Shown one piece after another: positions 12,801 to 24,800 of a stretch of 64,000 nt of DNA (position 1 is the first letter of the stretch; the number at the start of each line of letters is the position of its first letter). The DNA lies in NCBI RefSeq assembly GCF_024763615.1, contig NC_077222.1, forward strand, positions 102,023,417 through 102,087,416. Reading direction: 5' to 3'. Position numbers and translations under genes: made by a program. The notes below the pieces were generated by a model, which did not search any database, had not been told where the DNA came from, and was given only the letters and a program-made list of their open reading frames with translations. The DNA is from Phlebotomus papatasi (Eukaryota > Arthropoda > Insecta > Diptera > Psychodidae).

Positions 12801-15800
12801 TCTAAGGCCCAGCTATAACATACTAAAATTTGAGCCCGATCGATGTCATAGGGGCGGAGATATTGAGAAGTCCAATATTCAAAATGCGGAAGGACGATTG
12901 GGGGATGGGGGTCAATGCACCAAATTTCAATTTTTACCTGATTACCTTATTACCCAGGCGGACAATTGACTATGTGTGAAAATACCGTTGAATCATTCTT
13001 AATGACGGTTTTTCAAGATCAAAGGTTAAAAAAGGCCCTTGAGAGCGCATTTATCAGATGACTGTTGTCATGTTCGGTTCGGACTGGTTGGAAAGGTCTT
13101 GGAATTTCCGACAAAACTTAAGCAGTTCCAATCGGTTTTGAACCAGTAATGAACCGCTTCATAATCGATAACTAATTTTTATTCTAAATTAAATTATATT
13201 AGTGCTAAGTTATTTTGGGCAATGTTTTAAGTGATTTATAAATTCGTTCAAATCGATTGTGAACCGGTAATTAACCGGTTATGAACCGATAAGTATTTTT
13301 TCCGAAAATCAATTTTATTACTCTTAAAATTATTTTGTGGGAGTTTTCGAGTAATTTACAAATCGTTTTAAATCGATTGAGAACCGGTAAACGGTAAATG
13401 GCGCGAAAATACTTTTGAGGGATACCATTAAATCACGAATTGTAAGACAAATTAGCCTAATTAAGAGTTAATTTATAAATCATTTACGCCTTCTATTGAA
13501 GATTAATAAAATTTTTATATTCAAGAAACTTAGTGAATTTTATTAGGTTTTTATTATGCGTATCTAAAGATTTAATAATGTTTTACAACATGCGAAAGAG
13601 TTTTTTTAAACGGTTTTGCTCCAGATGTTGGTCAGCAACAGTAAACTTACTAAAGTGTGTTATAGCCTCTGTACGCTAGAGATTTTTTCAATTCAAATTC
13701 AATTCGATTTATTTTAAATATTCATGAATAAGCGTCCTGTGAACAATCAATAATCCTGCTTAATAAGTTAGAACGGGGCGTTAATGGGGGCCACATGACT
13801 CAAGATAAGCTTTTTTTTCATGAAATTTATGGCTATATCGAAGCAAATTACCTACAGTGGAGGTGAAAAGTGTGCAAAGCCACCATTTGTCCCTCAAATG
13901 ATATAACTTGAAAGTATAACTAGGTTTTACGGTGCTATCACACTAGGATTTTTCACGTTTTAATTTTAAATTCAATTGAGCCAATTGAGCAATTTCTAGA
14001 ATTTACTTGAAAATTCTCACAGTCAGGACACAGTTTGCAAGAAATTTGCTCAATTTTAAATAGAGCTGCGAGATTTTTGATTGTGAATGACTCCGGAAAA
14101 TGTGTTATAGTACTTAAAATGTCTTATAGGTCGCTTATCTGTTATTCAGAAGGATCCCCAAAGCCAGAAAAAAAGATTTGTAGGCAAAGGGCTCATACAG
14201 CGACTCTCATACAGTCTTATTGAAAATCTGTATGAAGTCGTCCCAACTCCCAACTGAAATTTCGGAAATTTCCTTGGAATGGCTCTGGAGGAACTTAATG
14301 AATTACTCCCGATACTTAAGCTTCATTTCACGCAAGTTTATCACTTAAACAATGAACTTATCTTATATTTTCGCCACAAATAATATTAATTACGAGGAAA
14401 TAAATTTAATAAGAACAATTTTCTTGAAAAGGATACTTATTTAACTGCAATAAAATTGAAATTAATGAGCAATTTTAACATTTTAATTTGCTAAATTTAA
14501 ATTTATTTGAGCAACCAGATTTATGCTATTTTAACATATTTAAACAGATTTTTCTGAGCCAAGTATTAGTTTTTATTAATAAATAAGTGAAGATCTATCA
14601 ATTCAATTGGTTTTTAGTGCACAATAACGCGTAGGAACAATTCATCTGAAAATTAAATTGAATTTACAAATTGAAAAAATCCTAGTGTGATAGCACGGTT
14701 ACGAATGTGTCAACAAGGTCAACAAACTTTTGGCAGATGAAAAATGATCAATCTTGGGAAACAATTTTTTTTTATATGAAATAAAATGAATGATATTTTT
14801 TTTAAAATACATAAATAACATCGGTGGATTACAAGCAACTCATTTGCAAAAAGAAAAAAAAATTGAAAAGTTATTTTGTCTGTCATTTTTTCCATCTGGT
14901 TTCTGGAACATAGATTTGTCAAGAAACTTATGGGCGAAGTGGCCGACACTGTAGATAACATTTTTCAGTTAGCGTCCATCGTCACAATAATAATTATTAT
15001 TATGGTGGCACAACGTTCCATAAAGGAACCTAGGAATTCCGGAAAGGGGAATTCGGGATATCCATTATATTTTTTTTATCAAGTGCATTGAAGCTCACTG
15101 GATGCAATTCGAACACTTGTAACGCCAGAAAAAAATCTGGTGACTTGAAGGGGATTCGATTGAGTGTCCATCGCCGTCTTACGTCTTAAAACGGCTTTTA
15201 ATGCACAAATTAAGTTTTGAAAAGTTTCTTCCTTTTCTGCTTCCAAGATAATTTTGTTTTTGAAGCAATTTGCAGAATAAAAAAGTAAAGTAAATAAACA
15301 AATTAATAATTTAAAAATATTGAGAAGTTTCATTTTTTCCGCGTAATTTAATGTCTCTGCGATGGTGTGTTTTCTTTCCATTCTCCAAAACAATTTTTTT
15401 TCTCAGGTGAAAATGGAAGTTGACGACCTGTTTGTGGACTTGGCTGATGGTGTAAAGTTGCTCAAGTTGCTGGAAATAATTTCTGGTGAGAAATTGGGAA
15501 AGCCAAACTCGGGTCGAATGCGTGTGCATAAGATTGAGAATGTGAACAAGAGTTTGGCATTTTTGCACACCAAAGTGCGTCTTGAGTCAATTGGAGCTGA
15601 AGACATTGTCGATGGGAATCCCAGATTGATTTTGGGTCTCATCTGGACCATCATCCTGCGTTTTCAGATTCAGGAGATTGAGATTGATGTGGATGAGGAG
15701 AATGATTCGAGTGAGAAGAGATCGGCCAAAGATGCACTGCTACTGTGGTGCCAGAGAAAGACTCATGGGTATCAGGGTGTTCATATTCAGGATTTTACGG

Positions 15801-18800
15801 GATCCTGGCGTTCTGGGATGGGCTTCAATGCTCTTATACACTCCCACAGACCCGATCTCTTTGACTATAGCTCATTGACTCCTGGCCGGCATATTGAGAA
15901 CCTCAATCATGCCTTTGATATGGCCGACAGGGAGCTTGGCATTCCGAAATTGCTGGATGCCGAAGATGTGGACACAACTAGGCCGGATGAGAAGTCTATT
16001 CTCACGTATGTTGCCTCCTATTATCACACTTTTGCTCGCATGAAAAATGAGCAAAAGAGCGGCAAACGGATTGCCAATGTGAGTTGAGAATTTGTGTGAT
16101 TCATTTTTTGATGCAGTTAGATAACATTTTTTTTCTTGCCTTTTGCATCTTTTGCCTTCTCTGCAGATTGTGGGCAAGTTAATGGATGCCGATCGACGAA
16201 AGATTCACTATGAGAAACTAACGACAAATCTCTTGGAGTGGATTCGTATGAAGACGGAGGAGCTGAAAAAGAGGAACTTCCCAAATTCCCTGGAAGGTAT
16301 TCAGAAGGAATTGGTGATCTTCAAGCAGTACATTACAATTGAGAAGCCACCAAAGTGAGTTCAAAAAAATATTTACTTTTCTCTAATCACAGGAACGATA
16401 TTTTTTTTGGAAAGGTTAAATATTTACAGTGGAGTTTTATCATGAATAATGAAAAAGAGTTTATTAAGGAAAACGAGTAAGGGAAGGATTGTAGCTTCGA
16501 ACAATTTATGTTCCTTTAGTATGCACAGAAAAAAAATATTTTGTAAAAATGTTCGTAAATGTTTGTGAATTACTATGGGGAAGTTATGAAATACTCGTAA
16601 AACGTACAACCCACAAACAAGTTCGTAAAAGTTTGTACTTTTTTCACAAACATTGTTCGTGACATGATCACTTGACGAACATTTTTTGTATTTTTACAAA
16701 CATTTGTTCGTGAATGTTCGTAAACACAAAAAATGTTCGTAAAATTTTGTCATTTGTTCGTAAATGTTCGTAAAATGTTCGTCAGGCAAACAAAAATGAC
16801 AAATGACAAAATTTTACCAACACTTTTTGTGTGTTTACGAACAAATCTTTGGAAACGTACAAAAAATGTTCGTCAAGTGATCTTGTTACGAACAATGTTT
16901 GTGAAAAAAGTACAAACTTTTACGAACTTGTTTGTGGGTTATACGATTTACGAGCATTTCTTAAACTCCTCCATAGAAAGAAATTCACAAACATTTACGA
17001 ACATTTTTACAATTTTTTTTCTCTGTGGTAATAATTATGAAGTGTTCGAAGCTACAGTGTGTACGAAGCCAGAAACCCTTCCCCTAGAAGACCAGAATTT
17101 GCAAAGATTTGCTGAGAAAGCCTAAAATGTTGTCTTTATCTTCTTATCTTGCGTAAATGGATCAAGTCATATTTATTTCGTGATGGTGGGTTGAGATAAT
17201 AAGCTCAAATCGTTCAAATAGCTTTATGATTGATGTGATTCTTTCTTGGAAACTTTCGAATGTATACAGTGGAACGCTATTATTAGAACGAATACTTATT
17301 TTATGATCAGAATAATTCTATTTTTGTTTATTTATTTCTTCAAAAAATAATCAAATTAGATTCTTGAGTTGATTTTTTTTCTCAGAAAGTTTCTTCTAAA
17401 GAGGTCTTCAGACTGGAGGTTTAGCCCAGTTGCTTAAGATCTCAAATTAAACAGAAACCAATGACATTCGTCCTTCAGAATCTAATTGATAGTTTGCCTT
17501 TGAGGCCTTTACACAATTTTTCACACGTCAACGATTTTGTGTGCAAATCGAGTTCCATTTACCTTTTATCCAAGACACTATTAGAGAATCAACATCTATT
17601 TCTGTTTGGGCTCAGTGCAATATTTCGTAAATTTTGCCCACCTCGTTCGAAAATTTAGTATGAAAATTGAAAATTGAATTTGAATCCTTCGAACATCAAC
17701 GACTTTTTGTGCAAATAGAGTTCCATTTACCTTTTATCCAAGACACTATTGAAGAATCAAAATCTACTTGTGTTTACACCCGAATTGTCTTTTCAATTCA
17801 GCCTAAGCGTATTGTTTGTTGTGGAACATTAACTACGGTGGATTGCGGAGAGGGAAACACTTAAGAAAAAGTTCAATTTCAAATGCATTTTTAAGCCGAA
17901 TAAATATTTATTATTTTAATTTAATTTGTATCATGAGATTCTTTGTGAAATATTCTAACAGAATCTTAACAGTTTTTAATAGATATTTCAACCAATTAAT
18001 TGGAGTATTCCATCAAATTAAAAAAACGACACATTTTGAAAAGATGGACAAAATTTTGGAAAGCGGGACAAATATTTTTGGAAAGTTGGACACAGTGATA
18101 TTAATGACAAAATATTATACGAAATATGTGGAAAATCAAATGTTGACGGTTTTCTGCGTATATTTGCACATTTTATGGTTATGCTAATCGTGCTAATCCC
18201 TCCTTTATGTCCGGGTAACAGTTGAGGAACGCTAATTACCAAGAACTTCCTGGACGTCCAACCAAAAAAAAAGGTTCTGTTGGTTTCACATAGACGTTCC
18301 GCGCTGTCCAGCAGTTATAGCTTTAAAGCGGATGCAACTTCTTAGCAGATTTGGAGACCTCATCCGTCCAGGTCCTTTGCCACTTTCTTTGGGAGTTCTG
18401 TAGAGGCTCCTCTTTGTTTTTCTCCAGGAGTTTTTGCGATATTTACTATCCATTCTGTCAGAAACAGTGGTCTTCGGAATCTGGAAATCCTTGCATCCTT
18501 TTCCAGGAGATTTTCTCCTTATCAGCTGCTAACTGTTGTTGCAACTATTTCTCCGGATATTTAAGGACCTTTGTCTTCCTTGTTGACATGATTTCACGGC
18601 ACAAAACCACCAAATTCATTCACAAAATCAACCTGTCCAAGATGACCTGATTTGATTTACTATCAGGTTTTTAAGAAGGTGTCTCACATTCCACACTGCT
18701 TTGTCCAACTTTCCAAACTGTCTCGCTTTAGACAAATTACCCTATTTATCTCAGACAGCGCACCATTTTTCCTTAAGCCAAGACACAATCCCATCTGCTA

Positions 18801-21800
18801 ATTTAAACGTAGAAATTATTATAGCAATCAGATTGCGTTTTTTCTGATTATGTTTGTAAAAAAAATGATAAAAAACAAAGTAATAGTTTTAACTTCAGCG
18901 CCATCTAGCGGTGGTCGGGTGAAGTTCTCATTTTCCAAAGGCTCTCTAAGTACATTGTAACCACTGTAACATTCATGTAAAAAAACCAAAAGCTGTGAAG
19001 TCTAGATAAGAAAGGAATCCCTGAGCAGCTGGGAAAAAAATGTGCGCCTTATCTTAATTTACAATTTGCAGATACAAAGAACGCAGTGAAATTGAGGCAC
19101 TGTACTTTACAATTAACACCCTACTTAAGTCCCTGAATCAGCCTCAGTACATGCCTCAAGAGGGTCAATTGGTGAATGACATTGAAAAGTCCTGGCAGAT
19201 GCTGGAATATGCTGAGCACAGTCGCGAAGTGGATTTGCGCGAAGAATTGCTGCGCCAGGAGAAATTGGAGCAGTTAAATTATAAATTTGAGAAGAAATCT
19301 GTGCTGCGTGAGGGATACCTGAAGGAGATGATTCAGGTGCTGTCGGATCCGAGGTATGGGGCAAATTTGCGTCAAGTTGATGCCACGGTGAAGAAGCACG
19401 AGGCCATTTCGGCGGATATTTTGGCGCGTGTTGAGCGCTTCAATGATCTCACGGCCATGGCGGATGAGCTGACAAAGGAGAACTACCATGGGAAGGAGAG
19501 GGTGAAGAAGAGGGAAGAGGAAGTGCTCAATAAGTGGCAGAAATTGCTGGATCTCCTGGAGAATCACAAGAATAATTTGACACAGATGAGCAATTTGCTC
19601 AATATGCTCCGGGAAATTGATGCTACGATGTCAACGATGAAGGAACTCCAGGTGCAATTTGCATCGGAAGATGTTGGACCACATTTGCTGGGAGTGGAGG
19701 AATTGCTGCAAACGCATGCCCTGCAGGAGCTTCAGGTGACGGCGTTGGGGGAGAATTTGAGGAGATATGTGAGGCAGTGTCAGGTGCTGAAGCAGACAGA
19801 TCAGAAGGATATTCCGTTGCTGTTGCAGAAGATGGAGGAACTCAATCAGACTTATGAGGATTTGCAGAGGCAATCGGCAGAAAGGAGGAGGAAATTGGAT
19901 GATGCGAGGAATTTTTATCAGTTTATTGAGGATTATGACAATGAGGAGAGTTGGGTGATTGATAAACAGCGAATTTGCAAAGCTGTGATCTCAGCTAAGG
20001 ATCTCCGGGCAGTGATGTCATTGCAACAGAAGCACAAAGCCCTAGAGGATGAGATTAAAGTGCGCAAACCGAAATTGACACAGATCACGGATTCGGGCAG
20101 GAAGTTGATTGAGTTGAAGCACACGAGATCTGCTGAACTTCAGCCGAGAATTGATGCCCTGGAGCAGCATTGGAAGGCCCTGGAGAGTTTAGTGGAGTTC
20201 CGGAAGAGGCAGCTTGAGGATGAAATTGAAGCATATCAATTCTACACGGATGCCAATGAGGCAGAATCGTGGTTGAATGAAAAAATGGCACTGATGGCTT
20301 CCACGGACTACGGAGTGGATGAACCTTCAGCCCAGGCTCTCCTGCAGCGTCACAGGGATCTTCAGGGTGAACTCAATGCATATTCCGGAGATGTTCTCAA
20401 TCTCCGGCAACAAGCTGAGAAGCTCATTGAAGCTGGAATTAACAACCTGGAACTTTCCGCTGAGCCTGAGGCTGTTCCGGAAGTTGAACAGGAGGAATGG
20501 GTCAATGAGAAGCGTCTGGTGCCCAAGGAAGTCTGGGAAGATGAGGAAGTGGAAAAAGTTGAGAGGAGAATGGTGACAGAAAACAAAATGTTCCCTCATG
20601 TCAAGGCCCTCTACGTTTTCGAGGGCCAGGGCATGAAAATGGCCAAGAATGAGGTTATGATTCTCCTCAATAAAACCAACAATGATTGGTGGTCTGTCCG
20701 GAAGATGGATGGCAATGAGGGTTTTGTCCCGGCCACCTATGTCCGGGAAATTGAAGCCCGGAATGTGCCGTGCATTGTCCCAAAGTTGGAAAAAGTCAAA
20801 ACGGTGCAGAAAGTGAAGAAAACTGTGCTAGTCAATCAGGTGGTCCCGGTTAAGCGTGTCCGGCCGACAAATGTGTCCCAGATCAAGCCACTCACGAAGC
20901 GTAGGCTCGTGAGTGACATTGTGGATGGGAGTGAGAGTGTAGAGAAGAGACTCAAGAAAATTTGCACAACTTACGATACCCTGCAGGATCTAGCACAGAG
21001 GCGTCATCATCTCCTGGAAGATTCAATCTGCCTCTTTGGTTTCTTCCGGGAATGCGATGACTTTGAGAAGTGGATCAAGGATAAGGAGAAGATGCTCAAT
21101 AGCAGTGATTCCAATGAAAATGTCGAGATTGCCAAGAGGAAATTTGAGAAATTCCTCACAGATCTCTCGGCGTCGTCCAAGAGGATAGATGCCCTGGATG
21201 CTGCCGTGGAGGACTTTATTCAGCAAGGGCATTCACAGTTGGACAAGATCAAGGCCAGGCAGAAGCAGATCCATCAGCTGTGGGATCATCTGAACTACCT
21301 GAAGGCGCAGAAGGAGAAAAATCTTCAAGGTAGGTGTAACATGTTTTTCCTCAATTTTTCAAAAATGCAAAGTGCAAAGTGCAAAGTTCAAAGTGCAAAG
21401 TGCAAAGCTTCATAACAATTCGGATATTATCTTTTAAGTTAAAAGATGATTTTAACTTTTTTTTTAATTTGCAAAGTAAATTTGAAAAGTGCAAAGTTGA
21501 AATTTTTTCTATAAAAAAAGATTATTAACAAAATATAAAAAAAAACTTTGAATACTCCTGAAAGATAACTCTTACTATTTTTTTAGATAATTTTCAAGTG
21601 CAAAGTCTAATTTGCAAAGTAAAATTTGAAAAGTGCAAAGTAGAAATTTTTTCTATAAAATATATTATTAACAAAAAAAAAAGACTTGGAATACTCCTGG
21701 AGGATAACTCATTCATTATTTTTTTTTAAAATAATTTTCAAGTGCAAAGTCTAATTTGCAAGGTAGAATTTGCAAAATGAGAAATGCAAAGTTTCATAAC

Positions 21801-24800
21801 AATTTGGATATTATTAATCTTTTAAATGAGGCTTCTCGTAAATCCCAGAATTGGCTTTCACTACTTCATTTTATTTTTTTTTTAAATTTGCAAAGTAAAT
21901 TCGAAAAGTGCAAAGTAGAAATTTTTTCTATAAAAATGAAGATTATTAACAAAATAAAAAGACTTGGAATACTCCTGGAAGATAACTCATTCATTATTTT
22001 TTTAAAAATAATTTTCAAGTGCAAAGTCTAATTTGCAAAGTAAAATTTGCAAAGTGAAAAGTGCAAAGTTTGATAAAAATTCAAAAATAAATTTTAAATG
22101 AATTAGACCACTCGTAATTCAGAGAGATATAGGTTTCTATTTGAAGGCGAGGAAGGATTATCATTTACGTTACAGGTACATTACCGATCATGACCGGTTA
22201 AGTCCGACACTGGTAAAAATAAAAGGATCAAATTGATCCAAACTTGATCCTTTTGCAAAGGATGGATCAAATTTCATACGTTGAATGCACATTTATCATA
22301 ATAGAACATGTTATTTTGATCCATCGTTTGCAAAAGGATCAAATTTGGATCAATTTGATCCTTTTATTTTTACCAGTGGATGTAGTCGGGTTGGAAATTT
22401 CAAGATCATTAAAAAAAAAAATCCAATTTTCAGAAAATCGGTTGAAAAATAGACCCTCCAAAGTGGTGAAACTTTGACAATGCAGTCAGGTTGGAAATTT
22501 GAAGTGGTTTAACTTTGATCTTCGATAATTCGATATCGAAGTATTTTTTCGAACATAGGTGTCTAAGGACGAAATTCCCCTAAATTTTCCGCATTTTTAA
22601 AAGAAAATCTAAAGATTTGTCATTTTTTTACGGCTTAAAAAATTTACATTTTAATTTAGCTTTTCTGGATTTTGATCTATTCAAAATTTTATATTTGTGG
22701 GATTTTAGCTTTTCGGGATTTGGACCTATTTAAGATTCTGAGCATTCGGGATTATGATCTTTTTGGGATTAAGGTTTTTTTTTAAATCTTGGCTTTTTTA
22801 AGATTTTGACCCTTTCAGAATTTGGTCCGTTCGGTATTAGAAGTATTTGCGATTTTGACATTTTCAAAATTTTGCCATTTTCGAATTTTGTTTTCCTGTA
22901 ACCAAATGGGAAGTTAGACCTGTACAGAATTTTGGTTTCCAGGATTTAACAATTCGGAATTTTGATTTTGCTTTTTCGAACTTTTAAACTTTCCGAGTTT
23001 TGACTTTTTAGGATTGTAATCATTCGCGATTTTGACCTTTTGAGGATTTTATCTCAAATCCTGAAAATCCTCAGGATTTTGACCTTTTCAGGATTTTGTC
23101 CGTTCGGCATTAGACTTATTCGCGATTTCGACATTTTCGAATTTAGGCTTTTCGATATTCGAGTTAGTTCTTTCCTAGATTTTGGTTTTTCACGCTTTTA
23201 ACACTTCACGGTTTTGATCTTATCATGATCTTGGCTTTCCGGTATTTTGATTTACTCAGGATCTTGCTTTTTAAGACTCTTACAGAATTTTATCTCTTCG
23301 GGATTTTGGTTTTTTTGGGATTTAGTTTTCTCAGAATTTTGGCTTTTCGGGATTTTTACCACTCGAGATTTTGAACTTTCTTAGATTTGGTTCGTTCGGC
23401 ATTTTGACATTTTCGAACTTTGGTTTTTAGTTCTTCTAATCAAATGGGTAGTTAGACATTTCTAAGATTTTGGATACTCGTTTAAGATTTTAACCATTCG
23501 GGTTTTTGACCATTTTATGATTTTGGTTTTTTTCTGAATTTTGATCTATCCGGGATTTTGCCTTTTCGAGATTTCGATTTTTTTCGAATTTTGATCTTTT
23601 CCGGATTTTGACCTTTTCTAGATTTTGACTTTTTAGGATATAAGTATTCAGGATTTTAACCTTTGCAATATTTTGGCATCCAGGGATTTTGACTTTTCAG
23701 AATTTGGGCTATTCTGGATTTTGAAATTTTCGAATTTTGACTTTTCTGGATTTTTATACTTATTTGCGATTTTGACCGTTTTAGGATTTAGGCTTTTCGG
23801 AATTTTAGCCATTCGCGATTTTGACATGTTGGAGATTTGGAAATTTTCGAGTTTTATCTTTTTGGTTTGTTGCTCTTTTCGAAATTTTGGCTTTTCCTGA
23901 GCCTATGAACTTTTTGGTGTTTGAAAACCTATTCGACATTTTTGAATCTTCTAGTTTTTGCTTTTCCGAATTTCGACCGTTTTAGGATGGCTTTTCGGAT
24001 TTTTGACCGTTTTGGGATTTTGATCTAATCGGGACTTGAAAATTTTCGAATTTCGGCTGTTCGGGATTTAACCTTTTTAAGGATTTTAGCATTTTGTGAT
24101 ATTAACCCCTTTCAGGAGGAGAATTCTGTAACGCTCTGGCAATGCCATATGACAAATTGGGTTCGAATCTTAGGAGAGATTTTTCGAAAATGCGATTCTG
24201 TAACCATGGCATTGCCATTTCAGCTCACATGGCATTGTCAGATGTCACATATTTGAGATTTCTGACAATTCGAATGACAATGAATTTTGTTAAACAAATC
24301 AACCAAGACGTAGGGTATTTTCATAAAATCATCAAGTAAAGGGATTTTAGTAAAAATTCATTGAATTGCATTTTCGAACTCATATGATATGACAAAAAAA
24401 AACTAGAATGGCATTGTTAGGTTTCGAACTCATGCGTGACAATGCCACGAAAATTACAGAATTCCCGTAAAGGATTTTCACCTTTTTGGGATTCTGGCAT
24501 TGTATCCTTTTGGCGTTCAGAATTGTTTTTCCAAAATTTTGGTTTTCCGGATTTTTCTCCGGTAAAATTTACAATTTTTTTTTAAAAAAAGATAAATCAT
24601 CCTTCAAAATTTCTCAAAGTTTCTTCAAAGTTTAAACTTTGAACTTTATACTTTGCAATTTCATATTTTTTCGTCTTTTCAAAGGATATTTAAAAAAAAA
24701 GGGAGATTTGTCCTTAAAGGAAACTTTCCAATCCACTTTGCAATATTTCTCTTAAATTGCAAAGTGTAATGGTCTCTACACACTAGAGAAAAATATGTCC

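Larger units (their letters stand above)
11108..15406 (+). other. kst: kst intron 2 (4.3 kb)
   Basis: Holds dispersed repeat sequence (11560-13480), a Harbinger-like MITE (13930-14698) and a SINE-like insertion (14982-15165), listed separately. The remainder is AT-rich with no coding signal. Confidence 0.7.
16355..19071 (+). other. kst: kst intron 4 (2.7 kb)
   Basis: Contains the foldback element 16475-17090, a partial MITE end at 17402 (GGTCTTCAGACTGGAGG), two similar blocks at 17517 and 17698 (AACGACTTT / TTCCATTTACCTTTTATCC), a decayed transposase fragment (18290-18640) and the AGCGCCATCTAGCGGTGG box at 18897. No other coding signal. Confidence 0.65.

Noticed and set aside
15079..15393. 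104-residue - strand open frame upstream of exon 3
   Set aside because: It overlaps the SINE-like insertion and AT-rich intron; no signal or domain.
16733..17125. 130-residue + strand open frame
   Set aside because: It runs through the TTCGTAAA foldback; the protein repeats mirror the DNA repeats.
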